From the NCBI GenBank assembly GCA_018902915.1, contig JAHIPS010000113.1:1-33800 (forward strand): a stretch of DNA of 33,800 nt, read 5' to 3'. Shown here in pieces: positions 7,899 through 16,408 of this stretch; positions within the stretch are counted from its first letter, which is position 1; every line of letters starts with the position of its first letter. The translations under genes and the position numbers were made by a program. The DNA comes from Candidatus Omnitrophota bacterium (GTDB taxonomy: Bacteria; Omnitrophota; Gorgyraeia; Gorgyraeales; Gorgyraeaceae). The notes under the pieces are model-generated. The model searched no databases. It saw nothing but the letters and a program-made list of their open reading frames with translations, and was not told the origin of the DNA.

Positions 7899-8725
7899 CG
7901 TATGTTGTCCAAGGCTAAGCCTTGGACAATATTATCTATCTTCTTTACATCTTTCAACAAGCTCTCCAGCGTCTTTAAGGTAATCATGTTCGGGCCGTCG
8001 CAAGGCGCCTTGTCAGGATCCTTGTGGACCTCGAGAAACAGGCCGTCGCAGCCCATTGCAACTGCTGCGCGCGAAAGTCCCGGCACGAATTTTCTCTCGC
8101 CTCCTGAAGCGCTCCCTTTGCCGCCTGGAAGCTGCACGCTGTGAGTCGCGTCATAAACAACAGGGTAACCAAAGTCAGCTAATATCTCGAGTGAACGCAT
8201 GTCGCTCACGAGATTATTGTAACCAAATGTCGTGCCACGCTCTGTTATGATAATATTTTTATTCCCGGCGCTCTCTACCTTTTCTATTACATTCTTTATA
8301 TCCCAGGGCGCCAGGAACTGGCCTTTTTTAATATTAACTACTTTTGCTGTCTTTGCGATCTCTATGACAAAATCTGTCTGCCTGCACAGAAACGCAGGGA
8401 TCTGAATCACATCCAAAACTTTTTTTGCCTTTTCAAGTTCGGTTTTGCAATGCACATCGCTCAATATTGGCACAGCCAGATCCTTTTTTATCTTGGCCAG
8501 GATCTCCAGGCCCTCGTCAATACCAGGACCTCTATACGAATCCTTGCTGGAGCGATTTGCCTTGTCATAGCTGGACTTGAATATAAAACCCATGTCCAGT
8601 TTTTTGCAAATCTGACTGATGGACCTCGCATGCTCCATCGCGTGCTTCTCGCTTTCTATCACGCACGGCCCTGCGATCAATACAATCGGTTTACCCTTGC
8701 CTATCTCTACCTTTCCTACCTTCAT
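7895..8725 (-). CDS. kdsA: Kdo-8-phosphate synthase KdsA
   Basis: 'IAGPCVIESEKHAMEHARSI', 'FKSSYDKANRSS', 'GTTFGYNNLVSDMRSL', 'VYDATHSVQLPGG'. Confidence 0.97.
   Translation of the reverse strand: MKVGKVEIGKGKPIVLIAGPCVIESEKHAMEHARSISQICKKLDMGFIFKSSYDKANRSSKDSYRGPGIDEGLEILAKIKKDLAVPILSDVHCKTELEKAKKVLDVIQIPAFLCRQTDFVIEIAKTAKVVNIKKGQFLAPWDIKNVIEKVESAGNKNIIITERGTTFGYNNLVSDMRSLEILADFGYPVVYDATHSVQLPGGKGSASGGERKFVPGLSRAAVAMGCDGLFLEVHKDPDKAPCDGPNMITLKTLESLLKDVKKIDNIVQGLALDNIR
7905..7929. repeat. Palindrome family C (TTGTCCAAGGCT-A-AGCCTTGGACAA) forming the kdsA 3' end
   Basis: 12-bp perfect arms around one central base; encodes 'VQGLALDN' of KdsA. Confidence 0.9.
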
Positions 8726-8737
8726 CTCTTCCTTCCT

Positions 8738-9499
8738 TTATAAAAAGCTGAGCTGCTTTGAGCCTTTTATGACTTCTGTTGCCTTGAATAAATCCTCTGG
8801 CGTATCAATTCCGACCGTATCGTGTTTTGTCTCTATGACTTTTATCTTGTACCCATTCTCCAGCACCCTCAGCTGCTCCAGTTTTTCTATTTTCTCGAGC
8901 GGCGACTGCGGCAGGCTTTTGAATGTAAACAGAAAGTCTTTTTTATAGGCGTAGATGCCTATATGTTTATAATGTCTGCTTATCTTGTGTCCATTGCTTG
9001 TCGAGCGCGGCTTGTATGGGATGGCCGAGCGCGAAAAATACATGGCAAAGCCCTTTCTATCCATTACAACCTTTACTATGTTCCTGTCAAAAAGCTCGTG
9101 CTCTGCCTTGATCCTATGACAGAGCGTTGTCATCTGCACGTCTTCTTTGGTCTTTAAAAGCGGGCTTACCACGTCGTCTATCATTGACGGGTGTAGAAGT
9201 GGCTCGTCTGCCTGGATATTGACGACAATGTTTGCATCAATAGAAGCTGCGACTTCAGTGAGCCTGTCTGAGCCGCTCTTGTGCGCCTTTGACGTGTAAA
9301 TCGTTTTTGCGCCAAATCCTTTGGCTGCATTGTAGATGCGTTTGTCGTCAGTGGCTATTATAAGGTCTTCGATGGATTTTGACTTTTTGGCATTCTCCCA
9401 TGTGTGCTGGATAACTGGCTTGCCGCACAGGTCTGCCAGAAGCTTTCCCTCAAATCTCGTTGCCCCGTATCTCGCTGGAATTATCCCTATCGCTTCCAT
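8738..9499 (-). CDS. kdsB: CMP-Kdo synthetase KdsB
   Basis: 'IIPARYGATRFEGKLLADLCGKPVIQHTWENA', 'IATDDKRI', 'VNIQADEPLL', 'KHIGIYAYKKDFL'. Confidence 0.97.
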   Translation of the reverse strand: MEAIGIIPARYGATRFEGKLLADLCGKPVIQHTWENAKKSKSIEDLIIATDDKRIYNAAKGFGAKTIYTSKAHKSGSDRLTEVAASIDANIVVNIQADEPLLHPSMIDDVVSPLLKTKEDVQMTTLCHRIKAEHELFDRNIVKVVMDRKGFAMYFSRSAIPYKPRSTSNGHKISRHYKHIGIYAYKKDFLFTFKSLPQSPLEKIEKLEQLRVLENGYKIKVIETKHDTVGIDTPEDLFKATEVIKGSKQLSFL

Positions 9500-9520
9500 G
9501 TCTTCCTCATCTCCTTGCTT

Positions 9521-9563
9521 CTATATTTGACAAAACGTGCAATGCTCATTTTGTCCAATATAG
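9521..9563. repeat. Hairpin, family D (ctatatttgacaaaa / ttttgtccaatatag)
   Basis: 15-bp arms 9521-9535 and 9549-9563 with one mismatch. Confidence 0.75.
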
Positions 9564-10523
9564 GCGCATCGCGCCTAAAAGCTCTTCTTGCGTCACTACT
9601 GCAGTCCCGACCTTGCCCACCACAACGCCTGCTGCCAGATTCGAGACGCGCGCCGCTGCCTTCATGCCAGCGCCAGCTGCCAGCGCCAGTGTAAACACAG
9701 CCACCACTGTATCCCCTGCGCCTGATACATCAAATACGTCCCGCGCGAGCGTCGGTATATGCGTGGAGCGGCCGCTCTTCTCAAAAAGCTGCATGCCGTT
9801 CTCGCCCAATGTGATAAGAACCGCCTCGCATTTTAATTTATTAACCAATGCCTTGCCTATTTTTTGGATATCGCCGCCGCCATCGGCTTTTATCCCAAGC
9901 GCCTTTGCTGCCTCGTGATAATTTGGAGTAACAGCTGTCACTCCTTTATAATAATGAAAGTGCTCTTCTTTCGGGTCCACTGTCACAATTGTTTTATGCC
10001 TCTTTGCCAGCCGTAAAATCTCCTTCAAAAGCCGCGGCGTCACAACGCCCTTGCCATAATCCTCTATTATGATAGCGTCAATGTCGCTTATGATTTCCTT
10101 TATATAATCAATTATCTGGTCAATGACCCCGCTAGCCAGGCCGTGTATTTTTTCCTTGTCAATCCTTACGACCTGCTGGTGATGCGCGATCACCCTGGTC
10201 TTGAGCGTGGTCGGCCGTTCGCCGTCCACAACAACGCCTTCTACGTCCATGCTTTTCTTCCGCAGCTCGTCTGTAAGGATCCTGCCACGCTCATCCATAC
10301 CAACAACGCCTGCCATGTACACTTTGCCGCCAAGCGCATGAATGTTGTTCGCCACGTTTGCCGCGCCGCCTGGCATAAATGATTCTGACCGCACCCACAC
10401 CACAGGCACAGGCGCTTCTGGCGAGATCCTTGACACGTCGCCCCAAAGGAACTCGTCCAGTATGAGATCGCCCACGACAAGCACATTGACTTTATGAAAT
10501 TTTAATATAATATTCTTCGACAT
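9546..10523 (-). CDS. rfaE1: RfaE1-type D-glycero-beta-D-manno-heptose-7-phosphate kinase (PfkB family)
   Basis: 'VLVVGDLILDEFLWGDVSRISPEAPVPVVWV', 'PGGAANVANNIHALGG', 'VFDVSGAGDTVVAVF'; no C-terminal nucleotidyltransferase domain. Start at internal Met. Confidence 0.9.
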   Translation of the reverse strand: MSKNIILKFHKVNVLVVGDLILDEFLWGDVSRISPEAPVPVVWVRSESFMPGGAANVANNIHALGGKVYMAGVVGMDERGRILTDELRKKSMDVEGVVVDGERPTTLKTRVIAHHQQVVRIDKEKIHGLASGVIDQIIDYIKEIISDIDAIIIEDYGKGVVTPRLLKEILRLAKRHKTIVTVDPKEEHFHYYKGVTAVTPNYHEAAKALGIKADGGGDIQKIGKALVNKLKCEAVLITLGENGMQLFEKSGRSTHIPTLARDVFDVSGAGDTVVAVFTLALAAGAGMKAAARVSNLAAGVVVGKVGTAVVTQEELLGAMRLYWTK

Positions 10524-10551
10524 CTTCTGCTTCCCTCCCCGCCTTCTCGCC

Positions 10552-10588
10552 AAGTTGACAAATCTGACATTGTCAAAATTGTCAACTT
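10552..10588. repeat. Hairpin, family D (aagttgacaa / ttgtcaactt)
   Basis: 10-bp perfect arms 10552-10561 and 10579-10588. Confidence 0.75.
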
Positions 10589-11534
10589 AGAGGGATTCGA
10601 GGATGGATTGGGCCAGGAGCGGGATCATTATCTCGTGCTGTCCGATAATCGTATAACCCGCGCCGCCTGATTTTATCGGCCGCTTCACTACATTCTGATA
10701 AGGCCTGTAATGATTTATCATGTCAAAATTACATGCTGTAAAATTCTTTACCTTGTGGCCGAGATTCCTGGCAACATTCAGCGCCTTTAAAAATACCTCA
10801 GGAAGGATCACTGACGAGCCGATATTGAGCACTACTCCTCCGTCGCCAAGCCCTGAAACCACTTCTATGAAACTGTGAAAATCCCTGAGCGAGGCCTCGC
10901 CCATATTCGCGCCGTCAGCGCTCGGGTGCTGATGGATAATGTCAGTGCCTATGGCAATATGCACGGTGGCCGGCAGATTTTCTTTAACGCAATTATACAA
11001 AAGACTCAGGTCCTTAAAAGGTAGTTTTTCCTCTTTTATCACCTCGCCGATTGCCTGGCCAGCGCCAATGTCTTTTTCCACTGCCTCGCCTATTGCGCCG
11101 TTCAGATACAACGCAGTCTCTTTTGCCATGCCAAAGCTCCCGTCCTCCAGGCCTTCCTCGACATCCTCTGAAGTCTTGCCAATAAGCGCGATCTCAAAAT
11201 CATGAATCGCGCCCGAGCCATTCAATGCAATCGCGGTAATGACATCTTTTTTTATAAGCTCGATTATGACCGGATTCAGCCCGCATTTGATCACGTGAGA
11301 GCCCATCATCGCTATGACAGGCTTTTTCTTTTTGCGGCCAGAGATTATCGCGTCCACGGCCTGCTTTAAATTATTGGCAGCGAGTATATTGGGAAGGGAA
11401 TCGTAAAAATCAGAGAAGCTCGCGCCCTTTGAAGGAGTTTTTGCAAAATCCTGGCGCCTGACCTTGCTCTTCCTCCTGGATATCGGGTAGGTCTTTAATT
11501 TGGCTAAATCCATATCTATCTTATCTTTAGACAT
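10587..11534 (-). CDS. Conserved protein resembling deoxyhypusine synthase
   Basis: 'VIAMMGSHVIKCGLNPVIIELIKKDVITAIALNGSGAIHDFEIAL' and 'GDGGVVLNIGSSVILPEVFLKAL' recall the DHS NAD-binding fold; family call from pattern recall only. Confidence 0.5.
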   Translation of the reverse strand: MSKDKIDMDLAKLKTYPISRRKSKVRRQDFAKTPSKGASFSDFYDSLPNILAANNLKQAVDAIISGRKKKKPVIAMMGSHVIKCGLNPVIIELIKKDVITAIALNGSGAIHDFEIALIGKTSEDVEEGLEDGSFGMAKETALYLNGAIGEAVEKDIGAGQAIGEVIKEEKLPFKDLSLLYNCVKENLPATVHIAIGTDIIHQHPSADGANMGEASLRDFHSFIEVVSGLGDGGVVLNIGSSVILPEVFLKALNVARNLGHKVKNFTACNFDMINHYRPYQNVVKRPIKSGGAGYTIIGQHEIMIPLLAQSILESL

Positions 11535-11586
11535 ATATTCCCCTCGACTTATCGGAGTATTCTAACACCATTACTCCTGGGTGTCA

Positions 11587-11781
11587 ACCCCGTTCCAAAT
11601 TCTGTTCTTGTCAAGCCAAATTAGAAATGTCCTATAGTTACCAAAGTAGAAATGTCCTATTTTCATGATGTAATTAGTACCCCGTTCCAAATTCTTTAAG
11701 TATTAGCAAATGATATATAAGAATTGCACGCGGTCAGCTACAAACAATAAATGGACTATCAATTAGAATTTGGAACGGGGT
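11587..11781. repeat. Composite of three 17-bp repeats ACCCCGTTCCAAATTCT (two direct, one inverted) plus a doubled TAGAAATGTCCTAT
   Basis: Copies at 11587-11603, 11679-11695 and inverted 11765-11781; TAGAAATGTCCTAT at 11622-11635 and 11647-11660. Confidence 0.88.
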
Positions 11782-12580
11782 CAAGCTGCTCGATTTTTTG
11801 AAGCGTTATAGTGACAGTGCCCACAAAAGGTATGCCGCTCGTGACCATGAGAAGCGGGATCCTTTTCTCATCTGATGAAAACCACGCGGTGGCCTTTGCC
11901 TTTCGTTTTACCTTGCCCTGAAACCACGGCAAGGGCTCCACCATGAACGCCTCCCATTCGCCGACACCTTTAATATTTATAACGCCTTTCTTGTGGATCT
12001 TTGCTTCCAGTAGATAATTCTTTTCATCAGCGCTCATATTCGCAAAAATTGATTTTCCAACATTCACGTCCTGCAGTCTGAAATAATACATGATGCTCAG
12101 CGTGTCCTGCACGCGCATGGGTATATCAAATTCCTTTTTAGAGTGGTTAAGCCGCGAAAAATAAACCGCCTTTCCCTTTTTCTGGTAAAAATCAATATAT
12201 TCGTCCGAGCGATAACCGCCTTCTCTCTGTTTTTTCTCAAACCTCACAGGATAAAATTCTTCCACGTCCAGATACGTGAATATATCGTCTTCGACCTTGT
12301 AAAGCTTTGATATAATCGGCGTTGACTCGGCGCGAGCGTGTATCTTATAAACCTTGCGGCCGTTTCTTTCCGTGATCTCTTCTACGGTCAGCGTAGCAAT
12401 GCCAACATCCAGGCCCAGCCATTCTGCCTTGTATATAAGCTTCTCGCCTACCTGCAATTTTAAAGGCGGCGCCTTTATAACAAACTCTTCTGACTTGCGT
12501 ATGACCCTGTACTTTCCCAGAAACCCGCACCCGGATATAAAAAATATCAAAATAAATATAAATACTGCTTTCGGTCTCAT
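11759..12580 (-). CDS. DUF3108-like lipoprotein
   Basis: Lipobox 'FILIFFISGC'; 'LQVGEKLIYKAEWLGLDVGIATLTVEE' is DUF3108-like; ATG 12580 overlaps the upstream TGA (ATGA). Confidence 0.75.
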   Translation of the reverse strand: MRPKAVFIFILIFFISGCGFLGKYRVIRKSEEFVIKAPPLKLQVGEKLIYKAEWLGLDVGIATLTVEEITERNGRKVYKIHARAESTPIISKLYKVEDDIFTYLDVEEFYPVRFEKKQREGGYRSDEYIDFYQKKGKAVYFSRLNHSKKEFDIPMRVQDTLSIMYYFRLQDVNVGKSIFANMSADEKNYLLEAKIHKKGVINIKGVGEWEAFMVEPLPWFQGKVKRKAKATAWFSSDEKRIPLLMVTSGIPFVGTVTITLQKIEQLDPVPNSN

Positions 12581-13602
12581 AGTAATTCGCTGGCCTTTTC
12601 CACTACCTCTTCCACGGTTACTGATCTGATGCACAAAAAACCTTTATTGCAATTGTGCGCAAGGCACTCGACGCAGCCCACATCTTTATGAAGCGCCACG
12701 GTTCTATCTCCGAGCGGCCCCCACCTCTCAGGGCTAAGTCCTTTTTCATTTCTCGCAAAAATAGATATTACCGGCGTACCAATAGCGCATGCTATGTGGA
12801 CAGGGCCTGAATCATTTGAAATAAATAAATTCGCCTTTTTAAACAATGCCCCCAGATCCCCGAGAGATGTCCTGCCGCACAAAAATACCGGCTTATTTTT
12901 CATCGAAAACATGACCTTCTCGCCTATCTTTACATGCTCAGGGGCTGAAACCAATAAAGCGCGCACACCAAATCTCTCTATTAAAATGTCGGCGGCCTTT
13001 GCAAAATTCTCATGGGGCCACATCTTTGAAACAGAGCTCGCGCCAGGATGCAGGACTATAAACTTCTCTCCCTGCCGCAGCCCGTTTTCCCTGAGTAATT
13101 CTCCCACGTTCTTTTCATTCTCCTTCTTAACAGGCATGAGAAGCGGCGAAATCCTCGCATCAACCCCAATAGACCGCAATATATCCAGCGAATATTCAGC
13201 CTCGTGCTTTTCGCCAAGCCTCTTTTTGTAAGGCAATCTATTCGTCAAAAGAAAATCCATCTTGCCTCTCGCGTACCCCACTCTTTTTGGTATGCCGGCC
13301 AAAAACGAAATAAGGTTGACCCTGTTTGTAGAATGCAGGATCAGCGCAAGGTCAAATTTTTTATTTTTAAGCCACTTTGCAAAATAGAGTGTCTCTAAAA
13401 TACCTTTTTTATCACAGGTGATCACCTCATTGATGTACGGATTGCCCGCGACGATCTCTTTTGTCTTTGGCGAGACCATTACGGCAATATACGCGTTCGG
13501 AAACGCCTTGCGGCTGGCAGTAATCGTAGGCGTGGAAAGCACCACGTCGCCTATTCTATCTGTCCTCGCGATCAATATCCGCTTTATCTTTGTAATGTCC
13601 AT
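12577..13602 (-). CDS. Glycosyltransferase family 9 (heptosyltransferase)
   Basis: 'RILIARTDRIGDVVLSTPTITASRKAFPNA', 'FIVLHPGASSVSKMWPHENFAKAAD', 'FISNDSGPVHIACAIGTPVISIFA'. Confidence 0.92.
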   Translation of the reverse strand: MDITKIKRILIARTDRIGDVVLSTPTITASRKAFPNAYIAVMVSPKTKEIVAGNPYINEVITCDKKGILETLYFAKWLKNKKFDLALILHSTNRVNLISFLAGIPKRVGYARGKMDFLLTNRLPYKKRLGEKHEAEYSLDILRSIGVDARISPLLMPVKKENEKNVGELLRENGLRQGEKFIVLHPGASSVSKMWPHENFAKAADILIERFGVRALLVSAPEHVKIGEKVMFSMKNKPVFLCGRTSLGDLGALFKKANLFISNDSGPVHIACAIGTPVISIFARNEKGLSPERWGPLGDRTVALHKDVGCVECLAHNCNKGFLCIRSVTVEEVVEKASELL

Positions 13603-13620
13603 ATTTTTTAATATGCATTT

Positions 13621-13700
13621 AACTTATCCACACTGTATATCCCACGCCCACATCCACACTGTAGGGCACGTTTAAACGTGCCCTACAGTGTGGATAAGTT
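13621..13700. repeat. Palindrome family B: 44-bp perfect palindrome (13652-13695) inside a longer inverted repeat
   Basis: ATCCACACTGTAGGGCACGTTTAAACGTGCCCTACAGTGTGGAT, no spacer; also aacttatccacactgta 13621-13637 vs tacagtgtggataagtt 13684-13700. Confidence 0.95.
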
Positions 13701-14628
13701 TTTCTATAACGTCCTGTGCGCTGAGGTCTTTCATGCACTCGTGGTTGAACCTGCAGCGCGGTTTTTTGCACGGCGCGCATTTAAGGTCCTTTCGTATAAC
13801 CACGTCGTCCTTACCTGTAGGGCCGTACTCCCCTGGATCTGTTGGCCCGAATATTGCCGCTACCCTCACGCCGAGGTCACAGGCAATATGCAGCGCCGCA
13901 GAGTCGCATGTCAAAAGCAGCTTCATGCGCTCTATCAATGCAAAAAGCTGATTTAGATCTGTTTCTCCTGTCAGGTCGATCAGGTTTTCGCTCGCTATAG
14001 CATCTGTTATTTTTTTAGAACTATTTTTCTGGGCGCTGTCGCCTATTAAGACAATCTTGAAATCCCCATGGTTTAAAAGAGTCTTTATGACATCTATAAA
14101 CCCGTCTGTCCGCCACTGCTTTAAAAGACTGCGGCATGACGGGCTCACGCCTATAACCATATCCCCCTCTTTTACACCCTTTGCCTCGAGAAGCCCGGCC
14201 ACGCTTTTCCTGTCTTCCTCATCAATAAAAATATTCTGCCTGAGTCTACATTCGATTCCCAGCTCCTTTAATTTATTTAAATGCACTGATCTTTTGTGTA
14301 TGGCCCTGGTTTTATTTATTGAAAATAATTTTGACCTTTTTTTAGCGCCGATCAGGATCGGTATCAGGCTCGTCCTCATATCCACTGCCAGGTCATACAT
14401 CTGGGCCCTTAATATTCTGATAAAATCCATCTTTGTCTTTAAACCAGTTTGCTTGTCATACACAAAAACCCTGTTAACTCCCGGGTCTTTTTCAAAAATC
14501 TCTTTTGGCCGCGGTCCTACTACCACATCTATTTTCGCGCCGGGAAAATTGTCCTTTAGCGCGGATAAAACCGGCAATGCCAGGATTGCGTCGCCTATAT
14601 TGCTAAGTGTTATAAAAAGGATCTTCAC
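13672..14628 (-). CDS. Glycosyltransferase family 9 (heptosyltransferase)
   Basis: 'KILFITLSNIGDAILALPVLSALKDNFPGAKIDVVVG', 'LLTCDSAALHIACDLGVRVAAIFGPTDPGEYGP'; GTG 14628 overlaps upstream TGA; stop lies in the palindrome centre. Confidence 0.92.
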   Translation of the reverse strand: MKILFITLSNIGDAILALPVLSALKDNFPGAKIDVVVGPRPKEIFEKDPGVNRVFVYDKQTGLKTKMDFIRILRAQMYDLAVDMRTSLIPILIGAKKRSKLFSINKTRAIHKRSVHLNKLKELGIECRLRQNIFIDEEDRKSVAGLLEAKGVKEGDMVIGVSPSCRSLLKQWRTDGFIDVIKTLLNHGDFKIVLIGDSAQKNSSKKITDAIASENLIDLTGETDLNQLFALIERMKLLLTCDSAALHIACDLGVRVAAIFGPTDPGEYGPTGKDDVVIRKDLKCAPCKKPRCRFNHECMKDLSAQDVIEKLIHTVGHV

Positions 14629-15620
14629 GCCAGCGCCTCCATCACCTCTTCCACAGTTACCACGCTCATGCATTTATTGTCTTTGCACGAAAGTTTGTAG
14701 CAGGGGATCTCACAGCCGACGTTTTTCTCCAGGACTTTGTACGTACCACTGCCATAAGGTCCTGTTATGCGCGAAGATGTCGGACCAAATAACGCGATAA
14801 CAGGGGCTCCCACGCCCACTGCAATATGCATGGGCCCGGAATCGCTGGAGATAACCTTTTTCGCCTTTTGAAAAACAGCGCCCAGTGTCTTCAGGCTCGT
14901 CTTGCCGCACAATAAAAAAGGTTTGTTCTTCATCATCCCTGAGATATTCCTGCACAGCTCGATATCTTTTTTCGCGCCGGTCAAAACAACCTTCGCGTTA
15001 AACCTATTAACGATCTCGTCTCCTAATCTTGCAAAATTCCCGGCAGGCCAGCGTTTTAAATCCCAGTTTCCTCCCGGGTTTAATGCTATAAAATCCTCTT
15101 TGTCCTTAAGGCCTGCCTCTTTTAATATTTTAGACGCCTTGGTTACATCGCTTTCAGAGACAAAAAACTCATAGTTTACGCTTTTTGGCTCCAGGCCAAC
15201 GCCCCTGGCAAGACCTATAAAATATTCCACCCTGTGTAGATCTTTTTTTGGCGCAAGAATCTTTTTTGTCAGCAAAAATCCTGACTTCCTGTTATTATAG
15301 CCTATTCGCTCTGGTATCTTTGAAAGAAAAAGAAGCATTGTCCGACTCAGGGATTTACGCAATATAAACGCTGTGTCGAATTTTTTTGCCTTTAGCTCTG
15401 AGACAAGCAAAAGCCTTCCCATAAGATGGCTGTGGCGCCCCTTCGCATCATATGTGATGATCTCGTCTATGTAAGGGTTGCCTTCCAGGACCTCCTCGCA
15501 CCTCGAGTGCGTTAGTATGGCCACGTACGAATCAGGGGCATTCTCTTTAATTGCCCTTATAAAAGGAGTAGCAAAAATCGTATCGCCAAGCCAGTTTACA
15601 TTAACAATAAGTATCCGTTT
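14625..15620 (-). CDS. waaF: LPS heptosyltransferase II-like (GT9)
   Basis: 'RILIVNVNWLGDTIFATPFIRAIKENAPDSYVAILTH', 'NPGGNWDLKRWPAGNFARLGDE', 'VISSDSGPMHIAVGVGAPVIALFGPTSSRITGPYG'. Confidence 0.9.
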   Translation of the reverse strand, partial: KRILIVNVNWLGDTIFATPFIRAIKENAPDSYVAILTHSRCEEVLEGNPYIDEIITYDAKGRHSHLMGRLLLVSELKAKKFDTAFILRKSLSRTMLLFLSKIPERIGYNNRKSGFLLTKKILAPKKDLHRVEYFIGLARGVGLEPKSVNYEFFVSESDVTKASKILKEAGLKDKEDFIALNPGGNWDLKRWPAGNFARLGDEIVNRFNAKVVLTGAKKDIELCRNISGMMKNKPFLLCGKTSLKTLGAVFQKAKKVISSDSGPMHIAVGVGAPVIALFGPTSSRITGPYGSGTYKVLEKNVGCEIPCYKLSCKDNKCMSVVTVEEVMEALA

Positions 15621-15622
15621 CA

Positions 15623-16408
15623 TCAATCCTCGTCCCTGTGTTCCTTTATCCACGTGTAAAATCCGGATGTCTCGATCCAGAAAACAAACAAGCTGTCCGA
15701 TGTCAGAGAAATACGGAGGCGTTTCATTGCAAAAAGATCGTGCTTTGGGTAGCCCCTGCCAGGATTCGTGGCTACCGCGATCGCGTAGCCTGCTTTTTCG
15801 ACCTTATTCCTTACGTAATCATTAAAGCCGCCTGTCGGGTAGCTAAATGAGAAAATCTTTTTTCTAATATGGCTCTCGATCGCGCGCTTTGAATCTGAGA
15901 TCTCTATTTCCAATTTCTGCTCTGCCAGATCAGGCAGATACGCGTGCGTCATCGCGTGACTTCCGATAGAGATCACGCTGCTCTCAGACATCTCGATCAC
16001 CTGGTCCCATGTGAGATATCCGTCCCTTCCAATAAGCGCAGGTACTATAAAAATCGTTGCCGGAAGGCCAAACTCTTTTAAAACAGGATAGGCACAGGTG
16101 TAATTATTTTCATAGCCATCATCAAATGTAATAGCAATGGTCCTGGCCGGGATCCTGTTATTTTTTATTAGATCCGGTATCTCCTCGAGTTTCACGACAT
16201 TATAATCGCGTTCCTTTAAAAACCGCATCTGTCTTTCAAAGCTCCCGGGAGAAACGCTGAGCCTGGATATAGACGCCTTATCATCGATCCTGTGATACAT
16301 GATAATAGGCACGACATATTGACTGCGCGCCCATAAAAATCCAACGATCACAAGACTAACCGCAACTATTGATATTAAAAGACGTTTATTTTTTCTCATT
16401 TGTAACAT
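15623..16408 (-). CDS. Polysaccharide deacetylase (NodB-homology, CE4) membrane-anchored
   Basis: 'TIAITFDDGYENNYTCAYPVLKEFGLPATIFIV', 'SIGSHAMTHAYL', 'FSYPTGGF'; N-terminal TM. Confidence 0.93.
   Translation of the reverse strand: MLQMRKNKRLLISIVAVSLVIVGFLWARSQYVVPIIMYHRIDDKASISRLSVSPGSFERQMRFLKERDYNVVKLEEIPDLIKNNRIPARTIAITFDDGYENNYTCAYPVLKEFGLPATIFIVPALIGRDGYLTWDQVIEMSESSVISIGSHAMTHAYLPDLAEQKLEIEISDSKRAIESHIRKKIFSFSYPTGGFNDYVRNKVEKAGYAIAVATNPGRGYPKHDLFAMKRLRISLTSDSLFVFWIETSGFYTWIKEHRDED

Noticed and set aside
8056-8250. Numerous plus-strand and alternative-frame ORFs overlapping minus-strand genes (e.g. 7165-7785, 18575-19357, 14057-14800)
   Set aside because: They lie opposite well-supported conserved CDSs, show no recognisable domain and look like mirror ORFs of coding strand composition.
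11622-11660. Complete insertion sequence around the doubled TAGAAATGTCCTAT motif
   Set aside because: No transposase ORF in the ~200-bp interval; at most a solo end or MITE.
13621-13700. Two inverted TTATCCACA sequences matching the DnaA-box consensus
   Set aside because: They are the outer arms of the family B inverted repeat; only one inverted pair exists, with no AT-rich unwinding element or dnaA/dnaN context. Not called as an origin.
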